From NCBI RefSeq assembly GCF_042242105.1, contig NC_092013.1, positions 5,368,730-5,432,729 of the forward strand: 64,000 nt of DNA. Direction: 5' to 3'. Source of the DNA: Pempheris klunzingeri. Lineage: Eukaryota; Chordata; Actinopteri; Acropomatiformes; Pempheridae. Under the pieces are notes generated by a model. That model saw only the letters and a program-made list of their open reading frames with translations, was not told where the DNA came from and searched no databases. Below, one piece after another: positions 40,851 to 55,016 of the stretch; within the stretch, counting starts at the first letter, position 1, and every line of letters begins with the position of its first letter. Position numbers and translations under genes: made by a program.

Positions 40851-43769
40851 CCTATCTTATGTCTTTTCATTCCTCCACCATTCTGCTTTGCTTCACATCT
40901 GTGATTATCATGAGGATGGAGGAAATAGCAAGATGGAGATGTTATTGAATTAAAGGTTCCCCGTGGAGCTTTTGATCACTAGTGGCGCTATGGAGCTGTG
41001 TTTCTGCAGTATAAGTGGCCCCCTGTTTTGTTTATGTGGCAGTGCATTATTCTGCCAATGGTTTCACTCTATTCCACTGATAAATAGGTGGCAATAACCA
41101 CCTGCTGGAAATCAGTGACTGCAGTTCCACTACTTTTAGCGGTAAATTGTAATCTAACTAATTACTTTTTAGGCAACTACAATTGCTGAAATTTAAATGG
41201 GCTAGTTACTCGTTTATGATCTAATGTCACCCAGCCTAAGCCTCGAGTTTAGTCCCTCGAATGTCCCTCCCTGCGGGGACAATCATCTTTGTGCCAGCTC
41301 ATGGTAGCCAAGGTACAGTGCTCACTCTCTGGTGCAACACCGGAGAAGAAGTGACTTAAAGGTGACACTCTATTTCCTCCTTTTCCCACTGTAGCTACAT
41401 GTTTCTGGGCACTTCCGTGTCAACAGTTGGTGTCGTTTGCCGCTCAGGAGCAGTTGTCTTGTCCCACACTGTACCGCAGCACTAAAATAATATGTGTGCA
41501 TAATAATCCAATATAATGCAAAAGCTACTTTCCATAGTAAGTCAGTCATTCTATATGCAGTAACTGATAAAGTAATTAAATTACTAATTTTCAGTAACTT
41601 GCACAACTCTGGTGATTTCACACCAAGGCGTGTTGGAACAAACGTACGGAAGTAGAAAACGTGGATGTAAGTGTGGCACGATTGCAAAGCTCTGCAAATG
41701 CTTTCTGAGGAATAAAAAATGCATTTTAACACGAGCTAGAGCTGAGGCATACTCACAATGTATTTTGGTGACACTGAATGTAAACAAAACTTCTGTTCGA
41801 CAAGGAAACTTGAATAATTAGTAAAATGGATCTAAAGTGACAAAAAGTAATCAGGATGTGGTTTGCATTGGTCTTCACAGAAAAAGTGAAATAAAGAAAG
41901 ATGCTCTACAGAATAATGTATATTTGCTGTACAGTACAGAAAATGATCGAATATGCCCAAGAGGGCTAATTCTACCCTGTAAGCAGCATTTTAACGTAGT
42001 TTAATCTTTAATAGTGCATCATGTTTTCTAAAATGATCACGTTTTGTCTGTCAAGAAACTACAGCTGTCAATAGAAAGAGTATAAAGTATAAAGTATAAA
42101 GTTCATCATTTCCTCATAAGATTTAGTTTAGAGTATCTTTATACTGTACTTACTAACAGTAAATGAGCAAATGTACTTTCCACTACTGATAAACGATGGT
42201 GACAGATTAGTTATGAAATCATGAATCCACTACAGGGATATCTTCTAAAAAGCAGGGAAAACTTTAATGAGCTCAAACTATTGCACAGAACGGATCACTG
42301 ACAGCAGACTAATTAGGTGTCTCTTTGCTCAAACTGAACCTGCAGTGAACACAAACAGTAGAATAATTAAAGCTTTAATTTGAAAACTAATGAGACTCTG
42401 GCCCCATATTTTTTTTTACTAAATTAGTCATTAGTTTCTGACAACGATACCGGACTGCACGTTCCTGCTTACTCAAATAATGTCTTTGACATGAATGATT
42501 AATCATCCTCGCAGCTACAAAAACATGATTGAAAAACGCTTAATTGCAAGTCAGGAAGTGGTGAGTAGATTAATTATGGACACATGATACAAACAGATCA
42601 TTTTTTAGTTTAATGTGTATAAAGCCATCAATTTGTTCTTCATGTAATGAGTCAGAGTGCAAAGCAGCGGGTAAAGCCAAGCTGTAGAAGAGTTACTACG
42701 GATGCTACGGCTCAGGTTGTTAAGTCTGTTTGTGTTCTTACACACTGTTACGCTTCAATGGAAACCACTTCTGGTAGCACTCTCTCTAGATGTGAGGACG
42801 CTCATTAACACAACTGAACGTCTAACCCTACATCTCACCTTAAAATCAAGTCTTAATCCTCAAACGGCCCGGAGAAGTTGTGAGGACCAGCCAAGTTGCA
42901 GGAATGTTAACAAATTTTAACTACACAAAGACACACACTCCTCATATCTGTATTTTTAATATCTAAAAACCCACATTACAAAACTGTGCACTCCTCTCTG
43001 AATACTACAATTGAGAAAATGCCTTTTATTGAGTGAGTTACTCAAAATAAATAAAATCACTTCCCACACTTGCAGTCCCTTCCACTGCTGTGATTAAATT
43101 AAGTTGTTGCCTCAGCCTCCTACTCCAACAAAACTGTGGCCCAAGGGGACGTCATTATGGAGCTGTGTGAAGAGAAGTTTTGCCTTGGCTTTGCCTGCCT
43201 CATTTGACAAACTGAAGAGAAATGATTAACTCTTCTGTCACCTCTCTGCTGAACGATAAAAGGGGATAAAATATGAAAATGTTTGTTGGTTTTATTATGT
43301 GTTTTGATAAATCCAGTATTTCCACAGTCTGTGTCTTGGTTCTAAGCAGCAGAACTATAACTCACACATCTTTAGCAGCGCTGGTAGCCATTTTCAGTCT
43401 TCTAGCCACTGTTCACTGTGTATTTTCACATTTTTCTTTCTGGCTTCGGTTGACTAATGAACCAGTCTGTGGTTGTAACCAGCCACCTCTGAATTTTAAA
43501 TGTTGGTTTCCCCCCAAGGCAAAAATGTTCTTATCCCAGGTAGTCCATATACATGTGTGAAATTGCTGCTGGGTAAATTAAAAAAATACATATTATGTTT
43601 GGATTTCCACCTAAAGTTTGCACTGAGAAGAGTATGTGGTGGAGCTGCGGAGTAATGAACGTAGCGCTGAGGTTACAATGGGACTAGGATAGCCTTTACT
43701 GAGGCAAACCCACTACACTAAAAATGCTTGTTTTTGCAGATTGTTATTCTAAGTGTCTGACAACATAAC

Positions 43770-44300
43770 AGACATAGATCCTTTATGCTTAACCAGAAAC
43801 AGCCATTATCTATTATTACTCATCGCTCGGTGCAGAGTCACCAGACCTCATTGGGAAAAACAGTAGTTTTACTTCACCGATCATGAGAGTTACTGGACTA
43901 GTTGCTGTGACTTTGGTATTTTAACTTGGAAACACCAAAGTCACACAATAAAAGCAACAAACTAACTGATCAAGGCAGCAGTAGACCAGCAACTCCCTTG
44001 ATCTGCAAAGTACAATTCCTGTTTTATTCAATGATGTCTGATGGCTAAAAGGTCTAAAACTGTTGGGATGTAATGTTGTCAGACACTTCAAATAAGAATC
44101 TGAGCATATCAATGGCAAGCACGTTTAATGGATGTACTAATGGGTGACTGGTACGGTTGCCCCCTACATTGCAATCATTACAGGCCGTCTGTAGGCAGCT
44201 GCTAGTTGAGGAAATCTCCTGAACCAATTTTTGCACCTACCAGTCATTTCAAACCTAACATATGCAAAAACACAGGTTTAAAAATACTGGAGTTATCCTT
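43770..44300. repeat. Dispersed repeat with internal palindrome, copy 2 (synpr long intron)
   Basis: Second member of the repeat at 36250-36880. The palindrome at 43907-43944 (GTGACTTTGG against CCAAAGTCAC) is conserved with a shorter loop. Confidence 0.65.
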
Positions 44301-44411
44301 TAAAACTGAAAGACTGGAACCAAAGTCAGGATCAGACAGATATAGAGGCCTCTCTTTATAATCAACAAACAGGAAAATACATAATCACAGACACGCACAT
44401 CCAACCCCCTA

Positions 44412-44437
44412 ACACACACACACACACACACACACAC
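44412..44437. repeat. (AC)n microsatellite
   Basis: 26 bp of pure AC dinucleotide in the synpr intron. Confidence 0.93.
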
Positions 44438-46643
44438 CCTCTGCCCTTAATATGCTCACTCTCTCAGCCCAGTTTTCCATATAAAGCTCCTTTAGCCTCA
44501 AGAGCTCTAACAACCATGATCACCATAATCAGACCTGACGCCTGGTTAGCATGAGCCTCCCCTCTCCCATATTAGAGACAGCTGGACGTGCGGCTTGCCA
44601 GCAGCTGAGGGGGAGATATCTCTTTAGCTTGAATGCCCCTCTGCCTCTGGGGGGCGCTATTTAATAAGAATCTACATTATCAGACCATTCAGCCGCACTT
44701 CTCACACTCATCCTGGCAATGTCTGTGAGCATGTTCTTGAAGTGGATAGAGATTAAGCGCGTGCATGCTTGTCTCAAGCACGCGTTTGCATTCATAATGT
44801 ATAAATATGCATTAAACAGGTCAGTGTGCACCATGATATGTGCAACAAATGTGGGGAAGCAATATTTCTACGCACTAATGAGCATGCTGTGTACAGATGA
44901 TATGTTGAGCTAAACTGAATCTGACAGATGTCCCTGTACACAAAAATAACATGTCACCGTAGAGTGCTTCATCGGGGTTATGTTCTCTGGGTCATATTTT
45001 GGTGAACATATGATACTGCTATGCAGACGACACCCTGCTGTTTATCTCACAGAGCTGCTGCCTCCAGTTTGGTTACTAGCATTGTTGTCAGACTGGGATG
45101 TTGATTCTCTGGAGGTACTAACACCTGTATCACGTTACAGGAGCAGGACTGCTTTGAGATTTTAGCATAGGTTTTCTTGCTTGATCCTTTTTCCATCTCT
45201 CTTGGTTGCTCTTAACTATTATTGTTATTTTATTACCATTGCTGATAGTTGATTAATTTTATTTTGATTATAATGAAATTTGTATCACTGTATCTATATT
45301 ATTACTATTCAGTTCTCTAAATACACGTCTGGCTAGCATGATCAGTCATAGTAATCACCACATTGCCACTGGAAACATGACCGCCACTTCAACAGCACAT
45401 AGGTTTTAATCCCAAGCTAAAGGTTTTACATCAGCCATACAGAAATGACACACTTGTGAGCCTATTTCTGGTAATAAGGATATGATGCACTACAAAGAAA
45501 CCACAGCTTCATCACAGCTTGCTCTGTGGCTGATGGCAACATGGCTTATCAGATTTTTTTTTAGGGAGGAAGATGGAGGTTCTGGTAGAAAGAAAGGCTT
45601 TTAACTTTGCATTTGGTTTGCATTTCAGAAGAGAATATGTTTTCACCAATTAGATTCCCTTGGCCCATTTATGGAGTAAGTACTATCACTTTTCTCTGCT
45701 TATTGGCCTGTTTGTCAAATCAAATTATTCTCTATTATATCACCTCGGTGAACACTGCATCAGACCAGGCCACACTGGTAGAAATACAGAAATACAGAGG
45801 AACATGTGGTTTGTACTGATTTTTGATCTGCACACATTTTCTTGAAGAAGCAAAACAGCACTGATGTGACATATTTTAAGAGGTTATGAACATGGTAGCC
45901 ATAAAACTCATCTCATGAGGCCTGAAAGCACACCATCACACTTTCGGGGGGTTTACGCCACCTTGTGGCTGAATGCCGACTTTTAGTTTTGGATGAACCT
46001 CTCTATGTGGAGTACCTTCAGGTGCACTGACAACTTATTTCTGATGAATAGCTTAGACTGCTTCAAAACCAGCGTATCATTAAGTGAAGATGAGCCTAAT
46101 TAATGCTCGGGGGCGAACATTTTGTTGAACATTTTGAACTGTTTGTTTTGAACCTGCTCAGAAGGGCATAGATTAATCTGGGTCACAGAGGGCTGAGCTA
46201 GGTTTGGCTGGGTTAGGTCAGCCCAGATCAAAGCCGAGGCAAAGCCTGTATGGTGAAACCAGGCCTCACATTTCCACTTGTTTCCCGCAGCTTCAGGCCT
46301 CAGGTGGAGACTGAATGCTGCTTACCTGGCTGTCATGGTGCACAGCTGCATCCTCTGCAGGGAATCCCTCTGCAGAAGTGTTTTCAGTCATTCACTCTCT
46401 TCAGCTTCGGTCGGTTTTGAGGCAGGATAATCCACAAAGAAACACACAGAAATAAGTCTGCACACACACTAATCAGATTCAAATATGCAGTGAAATCATA
46501 TGCAGCTGAAAGAACTGATGAATACTGTACATGCAGACTGTGGCATGTGCTTATCTGAACAAACAAATGGTAGAGGAAAAGTGACCAGAAGAGCAAGAGA
46601 ATAAATACTCCCTCCTAATTATCACAAACACCCCAGATAAGCA

Positions 46644-46704
46644 TCTCTCTCTCTCTCTCTCTCTCCCTCCCGCTCTGCATGTTGATATACTCTCTCTCTC
46701 TCTT
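46644..46704. repeat. (TC)n microsatellite pair
   Basis: Two CT runs at 46644-46665 and 46691-46704 separated by CCCTCCCGCTCTGCATG. Confidence 0.85.
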
Positions 46705-46882
46705 GCAGCTGCTGCCTCTCCCTGTGATTTTCGGCTCGGGTTTAGCCCCTCTCATTTCTGGCCTGGGCCTTTGAACAGGAGAGCGTGGCATTGTGGAAGG
46801 AGGGCGGGTGCTAAGCCCTGCGCCCCCGTGTGTTTATCTGCCTCTCCCAGCTGGGCTCCTCAGGGAACAAGAGATAGAGAGG

Positions 46883-46885
<3 letters not shown>

Positions 46886-46917
<32 letters not shown>
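46886..46917. repeat. (AG)n microsatellite
   Basis: 32 bp AG run followed by a purine-rich tract to about 46980. Confidence 0.93.
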
Positions 46918-46920
<3 letters not shown>

Positions 46921-47689
46921 GGGAAGGGGGGGAGGAAGCAACAGAGAGAGACAGATACAGAGAGAGGAAGAAAGAGAAGCCAGGGTACAGGAATGAAAAC
47001 CGTCTGTAAAGCAAACGAAGCACTGAAACATCTCCCTGTTTGCCCACTTCTCTACTGACCTACATGGCACTGAGGTGATGTCAAGACCAGGATGTGGTCT
47101 CAAACCAATGTAAGGTGTATTTGCTATTCAATCAAGATTGAGAAAAGAATATAATATTTTGATATTATCAACATTTAGTCGGATGGATGAGAGTGCAAAG
47201 AGTCTGTCTGAGGAAACTTAAAAATGTAGCTTGAGCAGGCTCAAATGAAGACATGAATGAAGAAGAGTGGAAGAGCGGTGGCTGGCTGAGGATTATGAAA
47301 CTGATCCACAGGCTTCAGGCTACCAGCAATGAGACCTACAGTCCAATACACACAGCGTCCATTATGGAAAACGAAGAGTGTGCGGAAAGAAGATGAACCA
47401 GGCAGAAAAACAATGGGGAAAGTAATGAGGGCAGAAAGACAGCAAATATTTAAGATATGGCAGCTCAGTAAAATGAAGAACATTTGCCTGTGAGATAAAT
47501 AAAGTGAGATGGATGACAAGAGGAGACGGAGGAGCTACTCAAACAAGAGGACGTGATACGAGTGGCAGAGAAGGCGATGGAGGTAGCGGTGAGTGGGGAG
47601 GTGAGGATCACGTTAAGTGGCAGACGAGCTAAAAGGTGCATTCACTGATGAGCTGCACTTGACATTTTCGCAAACCTCCTCGCAGATGC

Positions 47690-47690
<1 letters not shown>

Positions 47691-47723
<33 letters not shown>

Positions 47724-47727
47724 CACA
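47691..47727. repeat. (AC)n microsatellite
   Basis: 37 bp AC run with one GC interruption. Confidence 0.93.
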
Positions 47728-50130
47728 GACCGTCCACCTGCTCTATTCAAGTCAATAGAAATCGTTGAGGTGTCAAGTAGCTGCCTCAGGAGGGGAAAAA
47801 CGCGTCAGATGTTCAGCCCCTCTCCCTGCGTGACTAGGAGGGAGAAAAAAAATCTAGGACACTCTTCATGAAAACAGAAAGAAAGAAAGAGAAAGACGAT
47901 ACAGGGAGTGAGACAGGGATGGAAAGGGCGGCATATCTCTGCCAAATTGGTTCTCCTCTACCATAATCTTAAATCAAACTACTCTAAAAACTACACAGCC
48001 GAACTGTAGAGTGTGGAGTGTGTGGTCTGAATAGGGAGAAATCAGGCTTAAACTTTCGGAAAAGTCACTGTTAGACCCTTTTAAGTTGCTACCTGATATT
48101 TAAATTAAGACCATTTTAAAATAATGAAATAAAATGTGGTATAATCATAGGGCTCAGGCATATGTAGCAAAGGATATTTGAGCTTTAAGCACCTCAAGGA
48201 TACAGCTGCAGTGAGTGTCTCGTGGTCATCACAGTTTTAGTGTCAAACTTAAAAAGAATTCTGCTATTTTTCATCGTGGGCGTTCAGCTCACAATCTGAG
48301 CTGTTGGTGTTGAAAACTCTGTTCTACAGCTACAATGGAAGCAAACATACATACAACATACTACTGGGAGAAAGCAAGTATACATACAGCCCCTGAATGA
48401 GCCCCTGGATTACATTTTGCAGCTACCTGCATAGGGAACTACATCCAGGGCAACTGGCTGGCTAACCAAACCAAATCTAAACACGCCGGTTTGTTCACGC
48501 GTCATGGGTCACTGTGGGTCACTAAGGAAATTCAAGAACAAGAAGCGCAAGGAGTCGGAGTCTCCACAGCCTGTAAATCCTTTAAATGTGTCTGAAGAAA
48601 CAACAAGATGCAAGATAAAACTGAGCCACAGAGACTCCACTTAAAGGCCTCAGCCCAGGTAAGAGACGAGAGATAAGTAAGAGTAACACATTTTGGATCT
48701 GATGGCCAATAATTGACAGACCATGTGATCATATTGCTAAACTGTACATCTCCAAATTCAAAAATCAGGTAAAAAAAGAGCAAAAAAAAGCTCCTTGAGT
48801 CATCCCAGGGTGTATTGTTTGTTTGCACTTAAAGTTTGTTTGTGCAAAAAACAGAGGGAGGAACATTTAAACTAACCACAAAGCACGTGAGGTAATAAAT
48901 TAGTGTATGTGCTTCATGTTATTGCTTCTCTTCTGCTCCGGTGCACGTAGCTGTTTTTTCATCGGTGATCTTAATTCGTGTAATATATAACTGCATGTAC
49001 AGTAGTAAGATGTGCAATAATAAACCTAAATGCCTGTATATGTTTACATTTATCATGTGTGTTCATCCCTGTGTGTTCCTACAGCATTTCCATTCAGTTT
49101 TCTGTCCATGTTTGTGTGTGCATGGCTGCATGTGAGCCTCAGAGTGTCTAACCTCCGTGTGTGTGTTTATGGACCTAGATACGAGCAAACAGTGTGCATG
49201 TACGTCGATGCAGAGCAAAAATCTCTCTCTCCACTCAGGCTGAAGCATTAGCCACAGTCCACAAAGACACACAAACACACACAGTCTCACTTGATCTCAC
49301 TGCTGCGGCCCGCCAGTGTGAAAACATGAGCAATTTTACGCCAGCTAGTTAAGTACAAAACAAAACGACAACGCAGATCAGAAAGGGAAGCACGGTGGGG
49401 CGAGCAGACAGAACAACATCTAAATTCAATTTTGACATATGAGAGATAAGGGATATCACCCAAACTGACATACTAGTGCTGAGATATAGATATACTCCAG
49501 TTCTTTAAATTCACTTTTGTTGCTTCATCTCCCAAAATAAGTTTCCTTTTAGATTTGTCAATGAACCGAAATGATACTTTACTTTCAAATTGGACAGAAT
49601 AAATACAACACACCTTGTCAGTTTACAAAGGGTGTGTCCTCCTCATCAAACACACGCGATTATGCTCTGATGAGTTCGATCTTGGCCGCTACATTACTGA
49701 GACAAACCCAACTACTTCACCGACTACCGAAGTTACACAAAGACGCGATGACCACAAGCCTTCATGTGAAAGGCTGTCTGAGCTTTGCTTCACAAGCAGC
49801 ACCACAGAACAAAATCAGTAGCTCATTTAGCGGCGGCTAATCCCTTCCTGCACGGGGACCGCTTTGTGCCCTGCATAGCCCAGATTCATCTTTCCCACTA
49901 TCTCTCTGCTCCCTCTCCCGCTGTAAGCTTGACCGACCACAGGCAGGCAGAAAATCTCCATTTATTTTTGTAATTGTGTCCCTTCTTGGTGCTCCTCTTC
50001 TCCCTATGGGGTTTCCATGGCTACTTAGTCAGGTGACCTAGCTGGAACCCGGCCCTTGTGCCCTGCGGGGACCGTCACTGCACATATTAAGCTGGGGGCA
50101 CCCAACAGAAATGTAACACAACCCCACTGA

Positions 50131-50134
<4 letters not shown>

Positions 50135-50199
<65 letters not shown>
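50135..50199. repeat. (GT)n microsatellite
   Basis: 65 bp uninterrupted GT run, the longest perfect dinucleotide repeat in the window. Confidence 0.97.
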
Positions 50200-50200
<1 letters not shown>

Positions 50201-50991
50201 ACCCATGTGTGTTTCTGTATTTGTATATGGTGCTGGGTTTATATGTGCGAATAGGAAATGTCCTCATTTGAGCCTAAAGATGGGGAAAATCACCCAAGGT
50301 CATGTCAGTCCCTGTGTCTGACTTCTAAAGGAATATTAAAGGACCAGGTGAAAGATCAGGTTTGGATTTGGGGCCATATTAGTAAGAGAAGTGTGTGTCC
50401 AATGTGTGTGTCCATAATAAACACCCTTAAAGTGTATCTGTATTACTACAATACACTGATGCCATTGTTCAGCATTCAGATTGACCGATAGCTGTTGACC
50501 AATCGGAGTTTATTAGTGGGGATAAAGAACAGGGATGTCCCTCAAGAGGAGAACAACACTACTGTCATGAAAAACAGCAACAGAAAAATGGTGACAAAAT
50601 TTAATTAAGGATGTGGATTTACAATTAGTTGTTAAAAACCTCTTAAATAAACACATTAGTGTGAAAATGATGTTAAACGTTAGCACATCTGTCATCTGAA
50701 AATGTTGTTCGCTACAGTCAGTGCAAAACAAAACACCCCCCCGGGATGCATATAATTTTTTAATGCTATCATTTGACAAAGCACATAAAAATTGCATTTA
50801 GTGTTCATTAAAAGTGGGTCACTAATAAAATCTCTTTAAAATGCATAAACAAAAAAAAAAAATCATCTTCACTCTAATTCAACAAGTGATTTTCCCAGTT
50901 TTGGTTTAATCTGAGTTAATTATAACAATCTTGGTGTATCGTAATATTCATACAGTGACATTTGTTTTGTTTTATTCTGTTGTCCGTGTAC

Positions 50992-50995
<4 letters not shown>

Positions 50996-51047
<52 letters not shown>
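50996..51047. repeat. (GT)n microsatellite
   Basis: 52 bp uninterrupted GT run in the synpr intron. Confidence 0.96.
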
Positions 51048-51050
<3 letters not shown>

Positions 51051-53454
51051 ACGTGTCCACCTATAGGAGAAGACAGGCTAACCTTTCCCTGCCTGAGTCA
51101 CAGATGGTGGACCACCGTCTCAGGGTCGAGAGGGAGACAGAGGTCCAGCACTGACCTGATGGGTCAAGAAAAGGCCACATCACATCCGGAAGCTCATTAG
51201 ATATCACGGCCAACAACCCCGGCCAGCCCGAGGATCACGCCATTACTGTAAAGTCATCCAGATATGGTTATAAACTGGCAAAAGTGTTTTTTGTAGTATG
51301 TAAATGAGACAATTTGTTTTATTTTAATGCTTAATCTGAAAGATATTTATCAAGAAATAAACACCTGTAATCAACAGTGTAGTAGATGTAGTTCACATAA
51401 TGACTCTAATAGGTAATATGACCCTCATCTAGTGACTTAAGGAACTGTACCAATGGTGAACAGGGTAAATATTTTAACTTATAGATATCACCATGTAACT
51501 TCCCCTCTTGGTTACTTACATAAACACAATTATTTTTTATATTACAAGTTTTCTGCATACATTTCCAGATCAGAAATCTGAATATTGGATAAAGTCAGGT
51601 TCAAAATTCTTGTTTTACAGCCATAAAAACAATTTTCACCATATTTCTAGAGAATGAAATGTTATATAAATCAGGCTATGAATGATACATGAACAAACCC
51701 TTCTGTAAAAACGTTCAGAAGATAAATAGGAATGAAACTGGAAAGTTTGGCATTTGTAAGTGCTGCTGAAGTGCAGATTTCTGGCTCACAGTTTGAGAAA
51801 AACTAATTTTTTGGGGAAAAAAAGGCCTTTAAAGATATGAATTCAGAAGAAATCTACAGATGCGAGCAAAGAAAGTGCAGTAAAATAAACAGCTAAATGA
51901 GCATTTTGAACGTTTTCTTTCTGCTAGTCTGGAGGGAGGAGGCGTGCTATAGAAGCAAAATAGACGAAAAGCTACGCAGAGAATTAAAGAACGAAGAAAA
52001 TATTCACATCTGCAGAGTACAATAAGTGGAAAAAAAAAACTATGACCTGTTCCTGATGCTAAACGATGCGTCAGGGAGTCACTAAAATTAACAGAGAAAT
52101 TATCGTTCTCTTTCTAACCAAACCCTTGATTAAAAAAGTCAGCACCAAATTACTGGGGTAATGCTACTATGAAAGAAGCCAATGCACAGAGGAATTAAAA
52201 CAGTCACGTATCTACAGAGTGTTTGTCGGGTCTTTATTGGGAGGCCAGTAGAAACTGCATCTACATTACAGACTAGATTTTCACTCCTGCTACAAGTCTC
52301 GCTGCAGATGCACCAAATTTATTTAACTTTGGTCACTTGAGAGCAGCCCAATAATCACAACACTGACATAATATCTTATAAATTTGGTCTGACAACATGT
52401 AAGCACAAGTTTGCTTATTTCCACTTATTCAGCGGACTCAAAGTAACTTCAGTGCTCATATGGAGTCACGTTTCTGGCCACCTGATAGTTGTAAGTCCAA
52501 TATTCACTCTCCTGTCAACTCTGTGTTGTGTCTCCACCAACTCTTGAGGGAAATACTTGTCTCTATAACTAATAAGTCATGTTTACCAGCTAGTCACAAA
52601 CACTCTCATGGGACTTGGTAGAAGGGTGGAGTAAGGGACGAGGAAAACCTATTCTGGATCTGACTCACAAACACCGGTGTCTATGGCAAAATGAATACTG
52701 CGATGTGACTAAACACAGAACAAAACATTTTTGACATAATTCTCATAGTTTTGGACATACAGTACATCCAGACATATTTGTGCTGTGCTTGTAGATTTGC
52801 ACATCATGGAAGACTTGACTATTGGCCCCGGCGGAGGTCTGCGCTCCCCAAGTGTCCTTCCATTTTAATTAGCCTTTCAAACAGTCGCATAAGTGACATC
52901 CAGAAGAGGTTTTTGATGAAAAAGAGTTTTCAGAATGTTTGTTCAAATGTTGCACGTTGCAACATCCAGCGTTAGCAGAATTAAAGTACAGATTTAAAGT
53001 TCAAAATCTTCTTTACCAGGTAAATATCAACACAAGTCCTAGCAATAAAGCATCAAGTACTACAGTGAGCTTTCTCAGAGCTGAGTGATGTAAAGTAGAA
53101 ATGTAATGACATGAGACATTAGACAGTATGAATATGACTGACAGATATCAGTGTTGACAGATGCAGAGAAATTTCTGTTTGAAGTTTTAATTGGCGCTCT
53201 GGTTTACCTGCATAACCCAAACAGATGTCATTACGCGGAAATGTTTGTTTAAATGGACACTACAAGGCCAACATCCTCTCTCTAAGCGCCTCTAAGTGTA
53301 ATTTTCTCCTCAGCCTCACGTTCTCTTGTCAGAAAGAATTGAGTGATTTCAGTGCTGAAAAACAGATCTTTGACCTGGCAAGTCTCTTGTGATATCTGTC
53401 AGCAGCTGTCGCCAAACTCTCTGCATCTCCCTGCTTCCACTTGTTTTTCCTTTG

Positions 53455-53474
53455 GTGTGTGTGTGTGTGTGTGT
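53455..53474. repeat. (GT)n microsatellite
   Basis: 20 bp GT run. Confidence 0.85.
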
Positions 53475-54004
53475 TCACATGTTTATCATGAACATCTGTC
53501 AAAAGCTACTCTATAAAACATTACCATGGTTGTAGGTCAATGAGGTAATAACACCACCGTGACAGACAGAGAGAGAAAGAGAGAGAAAGAAAGACGAAGT
53601 GACACAGAAAGAACTGGGATTACTTTTTTTGCTTTTCCTAAGAAACGAAACATCTGATTTTGCCAAACCGGCTCTATTAAAAATCTGTTTAATCTGTGTT
53701 TTACTCATGTGAGGCTTTGCTGTATTTGCATAACTAGAGAATAATTCTGTCCCATCTCACTCAAGTTCCCAGTGAAAATAAATAGCGTTCATTTATCCTT
53801 GTGTTGGGAGATTAGGGCTCCACTCTTAATCTGCAATTTTACAATACAGAAGACGCCTGCATTAATCAGAGTAAGTATTTGATTTCATGCTTTCTTAAGA
53901 TGAACCTAATAATAGGTAACACATGACACATTTGACTCTAGGAGCATTTGTAAGTGATACATATACAGTTTTCTTGTTTACCAGTTTGACTTTCCTTCCT
54001 CATC

Positions 54005-54060
54005 TCAGTGGTTAGCACTATCGCCTCACACCAAGAAGGGTCCTGGTTCAAAATGAGGCC
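54005..54060 (+). repeat. tRNA-like SINE fragment
   Basis: AGTGGTTAGCACTATCGCCT resembles an A box and GGTCCTGGTTCAAA a B box, in the spacing of a tRNA-derived SINE head. Sequences of this kind are common in fish genomes. No complete cloverleaf or 3' tail could be drawn, so it is called a fragment and not a tRNA gene. Confidence 0.45.
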
Positions 54061-54455
54061 TTTCCGTGTGGTTTTGCTCCAAAATATCCCGGATACAGCC
54101 GCTGCCATCTTGGGCCAGGGATACCATTTGGAGCCATGGATATTTCACCCCCTTTTTTTTTTTTTATATAGCAACAAATGACAAGCTGAATCCAAAACTG
54201 ATTTAAAAAAACTGAACACTTGAACATACATCAACATGGTAAGAACTACCAAAAATGAAATGAAATTTTTTGACCAGTACGATGACCTATACTGCACCCA
54301 GACACCAGAAGGCAATCGAGATGTTTTGGCTTCACTTTTTGGGGGGGCTGCCATGTCGCCCATCTTTACAGTATATATGGCCTTCAGACCAGGGTGTAGC
54401 CCGCCTCTTTCCAAGGTCAGTTGGAACCAACTCCAGCCATTTGCACCATCTAGAC

Positions 54456-55016
54456 CAGGGGTGCCCACACTTTTTCCACTCGTGAGCTACTTTTCAAAAT
54501 GATCTACCTATACTGAGTATACTTTATATATACAATATATGTTGGTGTACACTGCATAACTGCAACTAATATAACCCTTGGTGGTATTACACATAAAAAT
54601 TGACAGCAGTAATGCACATGGGTGAGAAACAGTAATGTAACCATCAATATTGCACACAAGTGACAAGAGTAATTGGAACATTCAATACTTTTATGGTCAC
54701 TACCTTACTCTGATGACCTGCACTGAATGGAGTCAAATATCCCTTCCTATCCTATTCCCCATCCCAGAGTATCCCTTCTTTAGTAGATATAGACTGGAAG
54801 GCTAAGTCACTTCACTCACTGGAGTTTTGCGGTAGCTAGCGCGTTTGACCGCGTGCATGTCCCTGCCCGCGACCCGTAGCAGAGAAGAGATCTCAGACTT
54901 GCCGCCCTGTACGTCAATCAAGTCGCAAACGCGACTTTTTTTTATTTATTTATTTTTTTCCAATGTCACGCGATCTACCCGCACTACTTCCACGATCGAC
55001 GTATTGGGCACCCCTG
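54456..55016. mobile_element. Non-autonomous hAT element (MITE) with 8-bp target duplication
   Basis: 561 bp with terminal inverted repeats CAGGGGTGCCCA at the left and TGGGCACCCCTG at the right. The flanking 8-bp duplication is ATCTAGAC (54448-54455 and 55017-55024). An 8-bp duplication and CAGGGGTG ends identify the hAT superfamily. No transposase frame inside. Subterminal AGCTACTTTTCAAAATGATC at the left and CGCGATCTACCCGCACTACT at the right share the GATCTACC motif. Confidence 0.9.

Noticed and set aside
54005-54060. tRNA gene
   Set aside because: A-box and B-box-like segments are visible, but no acceptor stem pairs and the anticodon arm is not convincing; kept as a SINE-type fragment.
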